Of a stretch of 64,000 bases of DNA, positions 43,484 to 55,251 are shown piece by piece (position 1 is the stretch's first letter; every line of letters begins with the position of its first letter). The notes beneath the pieces are model-generated. The model made no database searches. It had not been told where the DNA came from and saw only the letters and a program-made list of their open reading frames with translations. Both the position numbers and the translations under genes were made by a program. Origin of the DNA: Phycisphaerae bacterium (lineage in GTDB: Bacteria > Planctomycetota > Phycisphaerae > Tepidisphaerales > Tepidisphaeraceae); assembly GCA_026004655.1 (NCBI GenBank), contig BPJO01000001.1, forward strand, positions 248,001 through 312,000. Direction: 5' to 3'.

Positions 43484-46400
43484 ATGGCAGTTCGAATCGG
43501 CCCGTTCGTTTTTGTTGTCGGGGTCTTGGGATCTCGCCTTACCATGGTCGGCTCGGCCTTGGCGCAACAACTAGCGTTCCCCGAAGCCGAAGGATTCGGA
43601 CGATTCGCTACTGGTGCACGTACCAATCTCTCTGCAGCTACCGTTTATCATGTTACCAACCTGAATGACTCCGGTCCGGGTTCCTTCCGAGATGCCGTCA
43701 GCCAACCCAACCGTTTTGTGGTTTTTGATGTCGGGGGTATTGCCCAAGTTAATAGTGTCATCCCTGTTGCCAGTAACATCACCATTGCAGGACAGACCGC
43801 TCCGGGCGGATTTACTATTTTCGGTAACCGTGTCAGCTTCACAGGCGCCAACAATCTGATCAGTCGGTACATCGCGATCCGAAAAGGATATGCCGCCGGA
43901 CGAATGGATTCGGCCAGTCTGGCGCGGGGACAAAATATGATCTTTGATCATATGTCCATCACCTGGGGATCCGATGGTACTTTCGATATCAACCCCGATA
44001 GCGGTTATTCCATCAACAATCTGACGATCCAAAACACCATCATCGGACAAGGACTTAATCATCTTAATCACAGCACCGGTGGACTCATGCAAGTCAATGA
44101 AGGGGATAACTTCAGCGTTATCAAAAGCCTCTTCATCGATAATGTGACCCGAAATCCCAAAGCCCGTGGCAATAACGAGTTCATCAATAATGTCGTTTAC
44201 GGTTATCAGACGGCTGGCTACATCATGGGGGATACCGTCAACATGACCTCCAACGCCAACGTTATCGGAAACTATTTCATCGAAGGTCCGATCGACGGAA
44301 GCTCACCCTTTGCCAGCGGCACCAATGCCTTCAATATTTATGCCTCCGATAACCGTGTCGATTCTAATCGCAACGGCGCCCTTGATGGTTCGGTCACCAA
44401 CACCTATCCCGGTGCTAATGTCGTTGCTAGCCCTCATGCCTTTCCAACCACCAACTACCTGACTTCACAACAGGCAGTCCCCTTCGTCATGAATAACGTC
44501 GGCATGAATATCACCCGCGATGCGGTCGATTCCCGACTCATCCAGGAACTGGCTTCGTACGGGACTCTCGGTGGAGCCATCGACCGTGAAAACGAACTCT
44601 TCCCCAATTACCCCAACGATCCATCCTACCGAAATTCCCGTGCCAGACTTGTTGATTCAGATAATGACGGAATCAATGATAACTGGGAACGCGCCAAGGG
44701 GCTTAATCCATCCAACACATCTGACTGGAAAAATCTCGCAAACGGATATACCCAGCTCGAAAATTACATCAACGAACTCGGAGGGTACGGTACCACACGC
44801 TCGACCAATGGTGGAACATGGACGCAAGCTTCTACCTGGGGAGGTACCGTTCCCAACTTCGCGGATACCGTCGTCGTCCATGGCGGATTAATGCATGCCT
44901 CGGGATATGCTTTTGCACGACGGGCGGTTCTCAACGGCACGTCCACACTGACCGGAGGCAGCATCGACGTGTTTGATACCGTTTCCGTCGGACAAAACGC
45001 AGACGCCGTTCTTACCCTCTCCGGAACGGAACTCAATGCCGGACAAATTCTTATCAGCTCCACCGGCAACACCGCCACTTTGAACGTCAATACAGGTTCC
45101 GTGGTCCAAACCGGAACAATAGCTTCCGGCGGAGGAACCGCTCAGCTTAATTTCAACGGGGGGACATTCAAAGCTCTCAGCAATTCTGGCATCTCAGTCC
45201 CTGTTTCCGTCCAGAATCCTGGCGCAACCTTTCATACCAACGGATTCGATGGATCCGTCTCCGGAAACCTCAGCGGCACCGGAACGATCACCAAAACCGG
45301 TATCGGAACACTCACCTTTAACGGAAACAATTCCGCCTTCTCCGGACAAATAATACTGCAACAGGGACAAATCAACCTTGCCACCAATGCCGCCAACAGC
45401 ATTACCGGAACCATCACGCTTCATAACGGAACCCAACTCAACATCTCTACCTCTGGAGCCTCCACACCTCTGACGCTGGCGAATAACGCCACAGCCAACC
45501 TATCGGCTGGTGGACTAACCTATAACGGTGTGATTTCCGGAAACAACACCACCGTCCTGCAAATCAGCAACTCCTCCTCCGGTACAAGCAACTTCACCCT
45601 CGGTGGAAGTTTGGCCGGTTTCTCCGGAAAAATCCTTCTCACGGGAACAGGAAATATTCGGATCGGGTCGTCCGGGAGTTCTCAGGCCGACTTCGACCTA
45701 GGAAACTCCACCGGAACCATCCGATCGACCTTCGACGGAACGGTCTATTTCGGTTCTCTTACCGGTGGAAGCAACACCCGTCTTCAGGGATCCACCAACG
45801 GTACGACCGCCAGCACCTATATCATCGGAGGTAATAACAAAAGCACTACGTTCGAAGGTCTCGTCACCGACGGAACCAACGCAACTCCGGCCAAACTGCA
45901 TATCACCAAAACAGGTGCCGGCACCCTCACCCTTACCAACACTGCCAATTCCTACTCTGGAAATACAACCATCGAAAACGGAACCCTTGTCGCCTCCAAC
46001 ACCAACACCATTCCCAACGGTCCCGGCAAAGGAAATCTGTTTGTCTATTCCCCCGGGACCCTCGATTTGAATGGGGCCAATCACACCTTCAATGGATTGA
46101 ATGGGGACGGAACCATCCGCCATCCAGCCAACAACCGAACGATCACCCTCGGCAACGGAAATGCCGACGGAAGTTTCTCCGGAAACTTCCAAATCACCGG
46201 CGGAATACTCAACCTGATCAAAATCGGGACCGGTACTCAAACCTTGATCGGAAATATGACCTACAACGGTTCGACCTCCATTCAAGCCGGGAAACTCGTC
46301 GTCAACGGATCCTTGACCAGTCCGACCATCACGGTCGCCAATCAAGCCACCCTCGCCGGAAACGCTACGATACTTTCACTCGTCGCCAACGCAGGTTCGA

Positions 46401-46810
46401 TCCTCTCTCCCGGAAACAGCATCGGAACTATCCATGTCACCGGGAACACCACCCTCGCAGGACAACTCCAAATGGAGTACGACCCTTCCGGAAATGTCGA
46501 TCATCTCCGTGTGGACGGAACCCTCAATCTCGCAGGCAGTTCACTTGTCTTAATGCCCCTCTCCGGCACGACCGTTCCTACGCCCCCGGTTTACATTCTG
46601 TCAACCTATAACCAGCTCATTGGAACCTTTTCTACCGTGACCGGCATTCCGACGGGGTATGAAATCGACTACCGATACAACGACGGTAATAGCTCCAACC
46701 ATATTGCCCTTGTTCCTATTCCCGAAGCTTCTACCCTCCACTTGCTCGGACTCGGAGTCCTAAGCCTGCGAAGAACCCGTCATGAACCAACCTTTTCGAC
46801 CCGAAAATGA
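43484..46810 (+). CDS. PEP-CTERM protein: pectate-lyase-like domain plus autotransporter beta-strand repeats
   Basis: This is a surface or secreted protein of about 1108 residues. The start has GGAGGAGAA directly before ATG 43484. A signal peptide (1-27) precedes a right-handed beta-helix domain of the pectate-lyase/PL1-like type: FPEAEGFGRFATGARTN, VYHVTNLNDSGPGSFRDAVS, VFDVGGIAQVNS and ITIAGQTAPGGFTIFG, reaching residue ~390. A thrombospondin type 3-like loop (DNDGINDNWERAKGLNP) follows. Then many autotransporter-associated beta-strand repeats (GTLTFNGNNSAFSG, LNFNGGTFKALSN, TLTLTNTANSYSGNTTIENG) fill 450-1000. The C-terminus carries a PEP-CTERM signal: PIPEAST, a hydrophobic helix, and RRTRHE. 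An exosortase would recognise it, but none is in the window. It might bind or cut polysaccharides. Confidence 0.85.
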   Translation: MAVRIGPFVFVVGVLGSRLTMVGSALAQQLAFPEAEGFGRFATGARTNLSAATVYHVTNLNDSGPGSFRDAVSQPNRFVVFDVGGIAQVNSVIPVASNITIAGQTAPGGFTIFGNRVSFTGANNLISRYIAIRKGYAAGRMDSASLARGQNMIFDHMSITWGSDGTFDINPDSGYSINNLTIQNTIIGQGLNHLNHSTGGLMQVNEGDNFSVIKSLFIDNVTRNPKARGNNEFINNVVYGYQTAGYIMGDTVNMTSNANVIGNYFIEGPIDGSSPFASGTNAFNIYASDNRVDSNRNGALDGSVTNTYPGANVVASPHAFPTTNYLTSQQAVPFVMNNVGMNITRDAVDSRLIQELASYGTLGGAIDRENELFPNYPNDPSYRNSRARLVDSDNDGINDNWERAKGLNPSNTSDWKNLANGYTQLENYINELGGYGTTRSTNGGTWTQASTWGGTVPNFADTVVVHGGLMHASGYAFARRAVLNGTSTLTGGSIDVFDTVSVGQNADAVLTLSGTELNAGQILISSTGNTATLNVNTGSVVQTGTIASGGGTAQLNFNGGTFKALSNSGISVPVSVQNPGATFHTNGFDGSVSGNLSGTGTITKTGIGTLTFNGNNSAFSGQIILQQGQINLATNAANSITGTITLHNGTQLNISTSGASTPLTLANNATANLSAGGLTYNGVISGNNTTVLQISNSSSGTSNFTLGGSLAGFSGKILLTGTGNIRIGSSGSSQADFDLGNSTGTIRSTFDGTVYFGSLTGGSNTRLQGSTNGTTASTYIIGGNNKSTTFEGLVTDGTNATPAKLHITKTGAGTLTLTNTANSYSGNTTIENGTLVASNTNTIPNGPGKGNLFVYSPGTLDLNGANHTFNGLNGDGTIRHPANNRTITLGNGNADGSFSGNFQITGGILNLIKIGTGTQTLIGNMTYNGSTSIQAGKLVVNGSLTSPTITVANQATLAGNATILSLVANAGSILSPGNSIGTIHVTGNTTLAGQLQMEYDPSGNVDHLRVDGTLNLAGSSLVLMPLSGTTVPTPPVYILSTYNQLIGTFSTVTGIPTGYEIDYRYNDGNSSNHIALVPIPEASTLHLLGLGVLSLRRTRHEPTFSTRK

Positions 46811-46835
46811 CTGTAAGTGATTACATAACCAGAAA

Positions 46836-47090
46836 TTATCCCTCGACGACGCTTTTTTCAATCGGGTCCACCTGTACGCCGGACTGTCGTAGAAACTCCA
46901 CCGCCCCTTCGACCTGAGAGATTTGCCCTTCCAGCAACACGGCCATGATCCCGATTTCATGCTGAACACTGGCTTGACGAATATCAAACACGACGTCCGG
47001 AAAAGCCCGGCTCATTTCCCAGATGATCGGTCTTTCAACCTCCCTACGGGTGGGAAACGTAATCCAGTATTTTCTCGACACTTTCTGCAT
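46836..47090 (-). CDS. NIL domain protein
   Basis: This 84-residue protein is entirely a NIL domain (the small ferredoxin-like fold found on methionine ABC transporter ATPases and on proteins near MetH-like genes). It has the pattern ITFPTRREVERPIIWEMSRAFPDVVFDIRQASVQHEIGIMAVLLEG in spirit: two beta-strand/helix units with a central QHEIGIMAVLL strand. The region is typical of an isolated regulatory ligand-binding domain. It lies 25 bases after the convergent PEP-CTERM gene and is divergent from tRNA-Gly. The nearest methionine gene, metH, is over 4 kb away. Confidence 0.75.
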   Translation of the reverse strand: MQKVSRKYWITFPTRREVERPIIWEMSRAFPDVVFDIRQASVQHEIGIMAVLLEGQISQVEGAVEFLRQSGVQVDPIEKSVVEG

Positions 47091-47162
47091 TCACTTATTT
47101 TGCCCCTCCCACGAACGTATATCCACCCTTTTTTCCCCAATCTTCACCATTCCGGACATCCC

Positions 47163-47190
47163 TTTACACCCGGCTATCGTTGGATATACT
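47163..47190 (+). promoter_or_regulatory. Sigma-70-type promoter of tRNA-Gly
   Basis: TTTACA (47163-47168) and TATACT (47185-47190) are separated by 16 bases, each with one mismatch to consensus. The -10 box lies 13 bases upstream of the tRNA-Gly 5' end, a good fit for a short-leader tRNA transcript. Confidence 0.6.
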
Positions 47191-47202
47191 ACTCATTGTC
47201 GT

Positions 47203-47274
47203 GCGGGTGTAGCTCAGTGGTAGAGCGTCACGTTGCCAACGTGAATGTCGAGGGTTCGACCCCCTTCACCCGCT
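47203..47274 (+). tRNA. tRNA-Gly (anticodon GCC)
   Basis: This 72-nt sequence folds as a tRNA. The acceptor stem is GCGGGTG with CACCCGC, the D-loop AGCTCAGTGG, the anticodon stem TCACG/CGTGA with loop TTGCCAA (anticodon GCC) and the T-arm GAGGGTTCGACCCCC. The discriminator is T and CCA is not encoded. A decayed island lies directly downstream of its 3' end. Confidence 0.95.
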
Positions 47275-47805
47275 TTGTAACCCCTATAAAATTTTGTGAA
47301 ATGCGTTGCATGTGCTCTGACGCCATGTCAGGTGTTTGACACCTGAGAAGGTTGTCTGAGTCTTAGGTAAAACGCTGACCGCAAGTGGCGTCCGAAAGGA
47401 CCTGATAACGGCACTTGTTTTCTCGCCTGGCCGAGCCCCCTGTGTGAAACCGACACATACGTCAAAAGTCGACCAGACCACCGAACGCTAGGTCCCGAAA
47501 CAACGTGGCAGACTTCTGGTTGCAACGGACCCTACTGCATAAATTAGCCAGATTGTCCCGGATCCATTCAGGGCTTTGCTGCTTTGGCATTACCGGATTG
47601 CCCCTGCAAGCCCAAAATAATTGAGAATAATTAAGGAGTCACACAAAAGATCGTGTGCAACTTAATGCAGAAGGGAATCTTAGTGACTCGCAACAATTGC
47701 TGATTGATACTACGTGGCTTTGTCGCGCAGAGGATTGGATTTGGTACTGGAAACGCTATTCAAGTGGTTTGTGTTCCTTAAGGCGAGTTGGATAAATGCC
47801 TGGGC
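47275..47805. other. Non-coding remnant region after tRNA-Gly
   Basis: In 531 bases no protein family could be recognised in any frame. A hairpin (47328-47346) and a widely spaced 7-bp inverted repeat (GAGTCAC 47636-47642 with GTGACTC 47683-47689) are visible. The next recognisable sequence is the helicase fragment, so this is probably decayed element DNA. Confidence 0.5.
47328..47346. terminator. Perfect 8-bp hairpin downstream of tRNA-Gly
   Basis: TCAGGTGT (47328-47335), a TTG loop and ACACCTGA (47339-47346) pair perfectly. It lies 54 bases after the tRNA-Gly end and is not followed by a T-run. It may end the tRNA transcript or be a remnant of the inserted element. Confidence 0.4.
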
Positions 47806-48137
47806 GTGCAGACGGTCAATTTTCATAAATTGAGACCAGCGTCACCGGAGCAGGAGTATCGACTGCACATCGCGGCGCTGGAGTAGAGTCTTACCAAGCC
47901 GATTGTTATCCACGGGCCGGAGGACACCAAGTCTCCGGCAACTGGAAGGGACGATTCGACCCGTTCTATCACCAAGTTCAGAACCTTATCACCTTCTGCC
48001 GGCGCCTGCCCTGCACACTCCTAGCAGATGATGTGGGGTTGGGTAAGACATCAGTGTGGGGTTGGTCCTGTCAGAGCGGATCGTTCGCAAACGTGTGTCA
48101 CGGACGTTGGTCATCTGTCCGTCGATTCTCGGGAACT
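47806..48137 (+). pseudogene. Broken SNF2-type helicase fragment
   Basis: Short pieces of an SNF2-family helicase N-terminal region appear in different frames. VQTVNFHKLRPASPEQEYRL ends in a stop (TAG 47884) and continues as TKPIVIHGPEDTKSP. A shift then gives NWKGRFDPFYHQVQNLI, then FCRRLPCTLLADDVGLGKT with Walker A GLGKT. Another shift gives GLVLSERIVRKRVSRTLVIC, then PSILG. At least one nonsense codon and two frameshifts separate the pieces, and the rest of the helicase is missing. It then joins an efflux protein fragment, so it is a decayed gene at an insertion or deletion junction. Confidence 0.75.
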
Positions 48138-48138
48138 A

Positions 48139-48565
48139 ATGGGTCGAGAAACTACAGGGACAACCGTACTGGATGTGGCAAGGCAAGCACAAGAGCACTT
48201 CTTTTCGATCCAGTCTCTCGAAGCAACCTTGGCGGTACTTCAGGCTCGCGGGGACTTGCTGCGACGGTTGCACGATCTAGCCGAATCCAAGCTGAGAATC
48301 GGCGAGAGCACGAAGCTCGATCTTATCACGATCCAGGCCCAACAGGTCCAATTTGAAGCGGAAATCGCCGAAAGAAATATCGAGCTTCGCAACGAACGAC
48401 TGGCGCTTGCACGGTTGATCGGTCAACCAGATCAACCACAGAATGGACAATCACGCCGTGGAGTGAATCAGAGATGCCAGTGCCCACTGAAAGCGAGCTA
48501 TTGTCGATCGCTGTGAATCGCCGCCCGGAGATTCAACAACGGCAATGGCAACTGGCAGCACCGGG
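48139..48565 (+). pseudogene. Broken outer-membrane efflux protein (TolC/CzcC family)
   Basis: The frame at 48139 encodes ETTGTTVLDVARQAQEHFFS and AESKLRIGESTKLDLITIQA, the long helical hairpins of an outer-membrane efflux factor, up to IGQPDQP. After a frame change near 48440-48475 the sequence PTESELLSIAVNRRPEIQQR, then QWQLA, continues the same family. The N-terminal signal region and the remaining beta-barrel part are absent, and the next residues belong to an RND pump. This is the CzcC-like partner of the pump remnant that follows. Confidence 0.75.
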
Positions 48566-50818
<2,253 letters not shown>

Positions 50819-51049
50819 ATAAGGGGCTTTGATATACACCGACTCTGATCTGATGGTGTACTGAGAATGTGTCTACGACGCCCGTGAACCATGCCGCGAT
50901 GATCTCTCAATCCGGGGAAGACAACCAAGGCGTCAAAAGATGTCGGGACGCAACCGGTCGGTAGAAGATCGCGCAATATTCCGTCTGTTAACGTTATTGA
51001 TGAGACTGAGGGTTAGAAGGAACTTCCCGGATAAACGGGAAACGACTCA

Positions 51050-51358
51050 TTAAATCCGGCTACATAACCCGTAAATAATGAGTCCCACACTAAAAAGTAG
51101 GGAAAGTCCTCCGACCAGGCAGGCCTGACCGCGGTGCTGATCATCCAAAGCACGGGCAATAAGTATTCGGACGGCTATCAAACCGAATAACCCCAAAAAC
51201 AGACTCATGTACAGGGTCGACTGGAAACCCAGATCGGTCATTGTAACCACGGTCTTGGCTTGTATCTGAGCAACCCAACCCAACACCAATGCTAACACCC
51301 ACGAGACGGGCAACATCGTCGCCCAGAAAATTTTGCTCCAATCATGTCGTCCGGTCAT
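51050..51358 (-). CDS. Small membrane protein, three helices, 102 aa
   Basis: A 102-residue protein with three hydrophobic helices: about 12-33 (MLPVSWVLALVLGWVAQIQA), 50-66 (MSLFLGLFGLIAVRILI) and 81-99. No family is recognised. It lies at the right edge of the metal-pump remnant and is divergent from metH. A 6-bp hairpin TTCCCG/CGGGAA (51024-51041) lies 9 bases beyond its stop and may be its terminator. It may belong to the core chromosome rather than to the island. Confidence 0.6.
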   Translation of the reverse strand: MTGRHDWSKIFWATMLPVSWVLALVLGWVAQIQAKTVVTMTDLGFQSTLYMSLFLGLFGLIAVRILIARALDDQHRGQACLVGGLSLLFSVGLIIYGLCSRI

Positions 51359-51540
51359 GGATACTCAACTCCACATTAAAGCACGACTTATGTTGTATCG
51401 ACCGAATCATAGACGGGCTGATCCGAATTTTCATAACAGTTTTCTGACAAAAAATTAATAAAAGACCAATCTTTTGTTAGCATTCTGGAAGGATCATATT
51501 TATCCATGAATCCGGATTAATGGATGAAATGAATTGGGTT

Positions 51541-51569
51541 TTGACATAAACTTGTGATACAGTGGTAAT
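51541..51569 (+). promoter_or_regulatory. Sigma-70-type promoter of metH
   Basis: TTGACA (51541-51546), a perfect -35 box, is followed after exactly 17 bases by GGTAAT (51564-51569), a four-of-six -10 box. It lies 31 bases before the ATG at 51600. The expected transcript leader is then about 25 bases, too short for a cobalamin or SAM riboswitch. Confidence 0.65.
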
Positions 51570-51599
51570 TCGGGCAATGGGTTGTCCGATCAAAACCGT

Positions 51600-54500
51600 A
51601 TGTCAGAACGCAAACCGTTTCTTCAACTCGTTTCCGAACGTGTCGTCGTGCTTGATGGCGCGATGGGGTCTAACCTTCAAGGCAGGACATTTGACCTTCA
51701 GAAGGACTGGATGGGACACGAAAACATCTCGGAAGTTCTCAATTTCTCCCGTCCGGACGTGATCCAGGAAATCCATGAACGGTTTCTGGAAGTCGGCTGT
51801 GATGCGGTCGAAACCAATACGTTTGGTGCCAACAAGATCGTGATGGCCGAAGCCGACATGGCGGATCGGGTCTATGAAAATAATGTTGCAGCCGCGCAAA
51901 TCGCGCGTCGAGCTTGTCTGAAGTTTGAAACACCCGATCGACCTCGTTACGTCATTGGTGCAGCCGGTGGGGGCACCAAGCTCCTGACCCTCGGAATGAC
52001 CGACTGGGAAACGTGTGAGGAATCCTATTTCACTCAGTTCCGCGGTCTGATCGACGGGGGGGCAGACGTTTTACTCTTTGAAACCCAACAGGATCTGTTG
52101 ATCATCAAGTGCATGATCGTAGCCGCCGAACGCGCCTTTGCGGTGACGGGCAGACGCTTACCGATTATGGTCCAGGCATCGATGGACCAGGACAACGGGA
52201 ATCAGATGCTGACCGGTTCGGATGCTTCGGCTTTGGTGGCTGCGATGGAACCGTTCGATCAGGTACAGGTGCTGGGGGTTAACTGCGCATTTGGTCCGAT
52301 CGAACTGACCGACAGCGTGCGATACATCGCGGGACATTGGCCTCGATACGTATCAGTGCTTCCGAACGCCGGTCTTCCAGTGATGATTGACGGCAAGGCT
52401 AGCTTTCCCATGACCCCCCCCGACTTCACCAAAGGGGTGATGAGGATGGTGGAAGAGTTTGGTGTCAATATCGTCGGTGGATGTTGCGGGACGATGCCCG
52501 AACACCTGCAACTGCTGTGCCAAGCCATCGGCACGGATCGAAAACCGATTGTCCGGTCGGTCCAATCTCGACCGCAGGTATCGTCGTTGTATTCCGCCGA
52601 GGACATTAAACAGGATAATTCTTACCTGATCGTTGCCGAGAGGACCAATACCAACGGTTCGCGTCAGTTCAAACGGTTGCTTCAGGAAGGAGATCTAGAC
52701 GGTCTGACATCGATGGCTAGGGATGAAGTGCGTGACGGTTCGCACATGTTGGACGTGTGTGTGGATTTCGTCGGACGAGACGGGGTTGCGGATATGAGGC
52801 AGGTCGTTCAACGATACGTCAACGCGATTCGTGCCCCGTTGATGCTCGACTCGACCGATCCTACCGTGATGGAAGCCGGTCTGAAACTGGCCGGGGGACG
52901 ATGCGTACTCAATTCGATGAACCTCGAAGAAGGGGAAGAAAAGTTTGCTGTCATCTGCCGACTGGCCAAGAAATACGGCGCAGCCGTGGTCGCCGGGTGT
53001 ATTGACGAAGACAAAGAAAACGCGATGGCCCGGACCCGTGAACGCAAGCTTTCGATCGCCCGTCGCATCCGCGACCTGGCCGTGAATAAATATGGGTTGA
53101 GGGATCAGGACATCCTGTTCGACCCCTTGGTGCTACCGATCAGTACGGGAATCGAGGAGGACCGTCGCAACGCATTGGAAACGATCGAAGGAACGCGATT
53201 GATCTCGGAGCACCTTCCGAATTGTTTTACCGTGGTGGGGTTGTCGAACGTATCATTCGGACTGAAACCGGCCGCCCGGGTCGTGCTTAATTCCGTATTT
53301 CTACACGAGTTACGCGAAGCAGGTCTGACCGGAGCGATCGTCCATGCGAGCAAGATTTTGCCCAAGAACCGAATCCCGGATGATCAATGGCAGGCAGCGT
53401 TGGATCTGATTTATGACCGTCGTCGAGAAGGCTTTGACCCGTTAACCTATTTCGTCAGCCTCTTTCCGGACACCGACGTGAAAGAAACCGGATCGGGCAA
53501 AAAATCCAAGTACGAACAAATGCCTCTGGATGAAGCGCTCAAACATCACATCATCGACGGCGAAAAACGTGACCTGACTGTCCGTCTACAAGCGGCCATG
53601 GATTCAGGACTTAAACCCCTGGACATTATTAACAACATTCTCCTGGAGGGTATGAAAGTCGTCGGTGACCTGTTCGGTCGAGGCGAGATGCAGCTGCCGT
53701 TCGTTCTTCAGTCCGCAGAGACCATGAAGGCTGCGGTGGCGTATCTCGAACCGTTCATGGAAAAGGTCGGGGGTAGCAGCAAGGGCAAGATCGTCCTGGC
53801 TACGGTCAAGGGAGACGTTCACGACATCGGAAAAAATCTGGTGGACATCATTTTGACCAATAACGGCTACACGGTCATCAATCTGGGAATCAAGCAACCG
53901 TTGACCGACATCCTCAAAGCGTATGAAGAGCATCATGCCGACGCGATCGGTATGAGCGGACTGCTGGTCAAGTCGGTGGCGGTCATGAAAGAGAATCTTG
54001 AAGAAATGAACGCCCGCGGCGTCAATCCCCCGGTTCTCCTCGGAGGAGCCGCATTAACACGAGATTATGCGGAAGACGACCTGGCTAACTTGTACCAAGG
54101 TCCGCTTCTATATTGTCGGGACGCTTTTGATGGTCTTAAGGTAATGGACCACATTTCCAGTCGAAAGCTCGACGAACTGCTCGAAGCACAACGGGCCAAT
54201 GCCCTGAAGCGCAAACAGCTTCGCGCCAACGCCGTACGCCCGTCCAGTGGCATGGTCAGTAACGCCCCACAGATCCGCAAGGACAATCCCGTTCCCGTCC
54301 CCCCTTTCTGGGGTCGACGTGTCGTGACCGGAATTCGAGTGCAGAACATCTTCCCGTTCATCAACGAAACAGCCTTGTTCACCGGGCAATGGGGTTTTAA
54401 GCGCAAAGGATTGTCCGAGGAGCAATACCAGACGTTTCTCGATGAAAACGCACGACCTGTGTTCGAATCCCTCCAGAAGCGTGCGTTGATCGAAGGGTTT

Positions 54501-55175
54501 CTCGAACCTAAAGTCGTTTACGGGTATTTCCCGGTCCAGTCCCAAGGCGATGACCTGATCGTCTACGAACCGGATGATTTTAATCACCCGACCGGTTGCC
54601 AATGTGGAGGATGTACCCCCCAAGCCGTCGGGATACGCGACGGAAAGATCGTACCGGCAGTAGACAAGCCCCGAGAAAAGCTCCGTTTCACCTTCCCCCG
54701 CCAGAAGGAACGCAGACGGTTGTGTATCAGTGACTTTTTCCGGTCCGTGGATTCGGGAGAATATGACGTTCTAGGCGTCCAACTGGTAACCGTGGGTGAT
54801 CGTGCCACCCACCTCGCCGAAGCTCTTCGGGCCGAAAACCGGTATCAGGAGTACCTCTACCTTCACGGATTCGGTGTCGAATCGGCTGAGGCGCTAGCCG
54901 AGTTGTGGCACAAGAGAGTGCGCCAAGAGCTGGGATTTGGTTCGGAGGATGATGCGGATATTCGTCGTATTTTCCAACAGCATTATCGGGGCAGTCGATA
55001 CAGCTTTGGTTATCCCGCCTGTCCGAATCTCGAAGACCGAACGAAAATCGCCCAGTTGCTCGAACCGCAATCGATCGATGTGATTTTGAGCGAAAATTAC
55101 ATGCTGGTTCCGGAACAAAGCACGGACGCGATCATCGCGCATCACCCGCAGGCAAAATACTTCGACGTCGATTGA
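51600..55175 (+). CDS. metH: Cobalamin-dependent methionine synthase
   Basis: This is a full-length MetH of about 1191 residues. The N-terminal homocysteine domain starts VVLDGAMGSNLQ and ends with the zinc block GGCCGTMPEHL. The pterin-binding domain follows (VGLSNVSFGLKPAAR). The B12-binding domain carries DVHDIGKN with His741 as the expected lower cobalt ligand, then GMSGLLVKS. The C-terminal activation domain carries YSFGYPACPN. The enzyme transfers methyl from methyltetrahydrofolate to homocysteine. ATG 51600 is preferred; TTG 51582 is possible. No methionine or folate neighbours are nearby except a NIL domain gene about 4.5 kb upstream. Confidence 0.96.
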   Translation: MSERKPFLQLVSERVVVLDGAMGSNLQGRTFDLQKDWMGHENISEVLNFSRPDVIQEIHERFLEVGCDAVETNTFGANKIVMAEADMADRVYENNVAAAQIARRACLKFETPDRPRYVIGAAGGGTKLLTLGMTDWETCEESYFTQFRGLIDGGADVLLFETQQDLLIIKCMIVAAERAFAVTGRRLPIMVQASMDQDNGNQMLTGSDASALVAAMEPFDQVQVLGVNCAFGPIELTDSVRYIAGHWPRYVSVLPNAGLPVMIDGKASFPMTPPDFTKGVMRMVEEFGVNIVGGCCGTMPEHLQLLCQAIGTDRKPIVRSVQSRPQVSSLYSAEDIKQDNSYLIVAERTNTNGSRQFKRLLQEGDLDGLTSMARDEVRDGSHMLDVCVDFVGRDGVADMRQVVQRYVNAIRAPLMLDSTDPTVMEAGLKLAGGRCVLNSMNLEEGEEKFAVICRLAKKYGAAVVAGCIDEDKENAMARTRERKLSIARRIRDLAVNKYGLRDQDILFDPLVLPISTGIEEDRRNALETIEGTRLISEHLPNCFTVVGLSNVSFGLKPAARVVLNSVFLHELREAGLTGAIVHASKILPKNRIPDDQWQAALDLIYDRRREGFDPLTYFVSLFPDTDVKETGSGKKSKYEQMPLDEALKHHIIDGEKRDLTVRLQAAMDSGLKPLDIINNILLEGMKVVGDLFGRGEMQLPFVLQSAETMKAAVAYLEPFMEKVGGSSKGKIVLATVKGDVHDIGKNLVDIILTNNGYTVINLGIKQPLTDILKAYEEHHADAIGMSGLLVKSVAVMKENLEEMNARGVNPPVLLGGAALTRDYAEDDLANLYQGPLLYCRDAFDGLKVMDHISSRKLDELLEAQRANALKRKQLRANAVRPSSGMVSNAPQIRKDNPVPVPPFWGRRVVTGIRVQNIFPFINETALFTGQWGFKRKGLSEEQYQTFLDENARPVFESLQKRALIEGFLEPKVVYGYFPVQSQGDDLIVYEPDDFNHPTGCQCGGCTPQAVGIRDGKIVPAVDKPREKLRFTFPRQKERRRLCISDFFRSVDSGEYDVLGVQLVTVGDRATHLAEALRAENRYQEYLYLHGFGVESAEALAELWHKRVRQELGFGSEDDADIRRIFQQHYRGSRYSFGYPACPNLEDRTKIAQLLEPQSIDVILSENYMLVPEQSTDAIIAHHPQAKYFDVD

Positions 55176-55251
55176 CGGTCAATCCGAGTTGTGGTACCGG
55201 ATCTTTATCGACATTCTTTGCAAACCGCATTCAATGTCGTAGCATGCATGA

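Noticed and set aside
45698-46345. A 215-residue minus-strand glycine-rich open frame
   Set aside because: It is antisense to the beta-strand repeat region and reflects its repetitive codons.
43484-46810. Short repetitive blocks that could look like a CRISPR array
   Set aside because: The repeats are imperfect, of varying length and in frame with a single long protein; no spacer structure is seen.
47683-47689. GAGTCAC/GTGACTC as ends of an insertion sequence
   Set aside because: The 7-bp repeats are only about 40 bases apart, with no transposase between them.
48028-48138. A protein starting at 48028 that joins helicase and efflux sequences
   Set aside because: The first 37 codons are an out-of-frame reading of the broken helicase fragment; the chance fusion has no functional start.
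51019-51045. Possible second sigma-E-type promoter (GGAACTT at 51019)
   Set aside because: No TCTAA-like box occurs 16 bases downstream; the sequence continues into a small hairpin instead.
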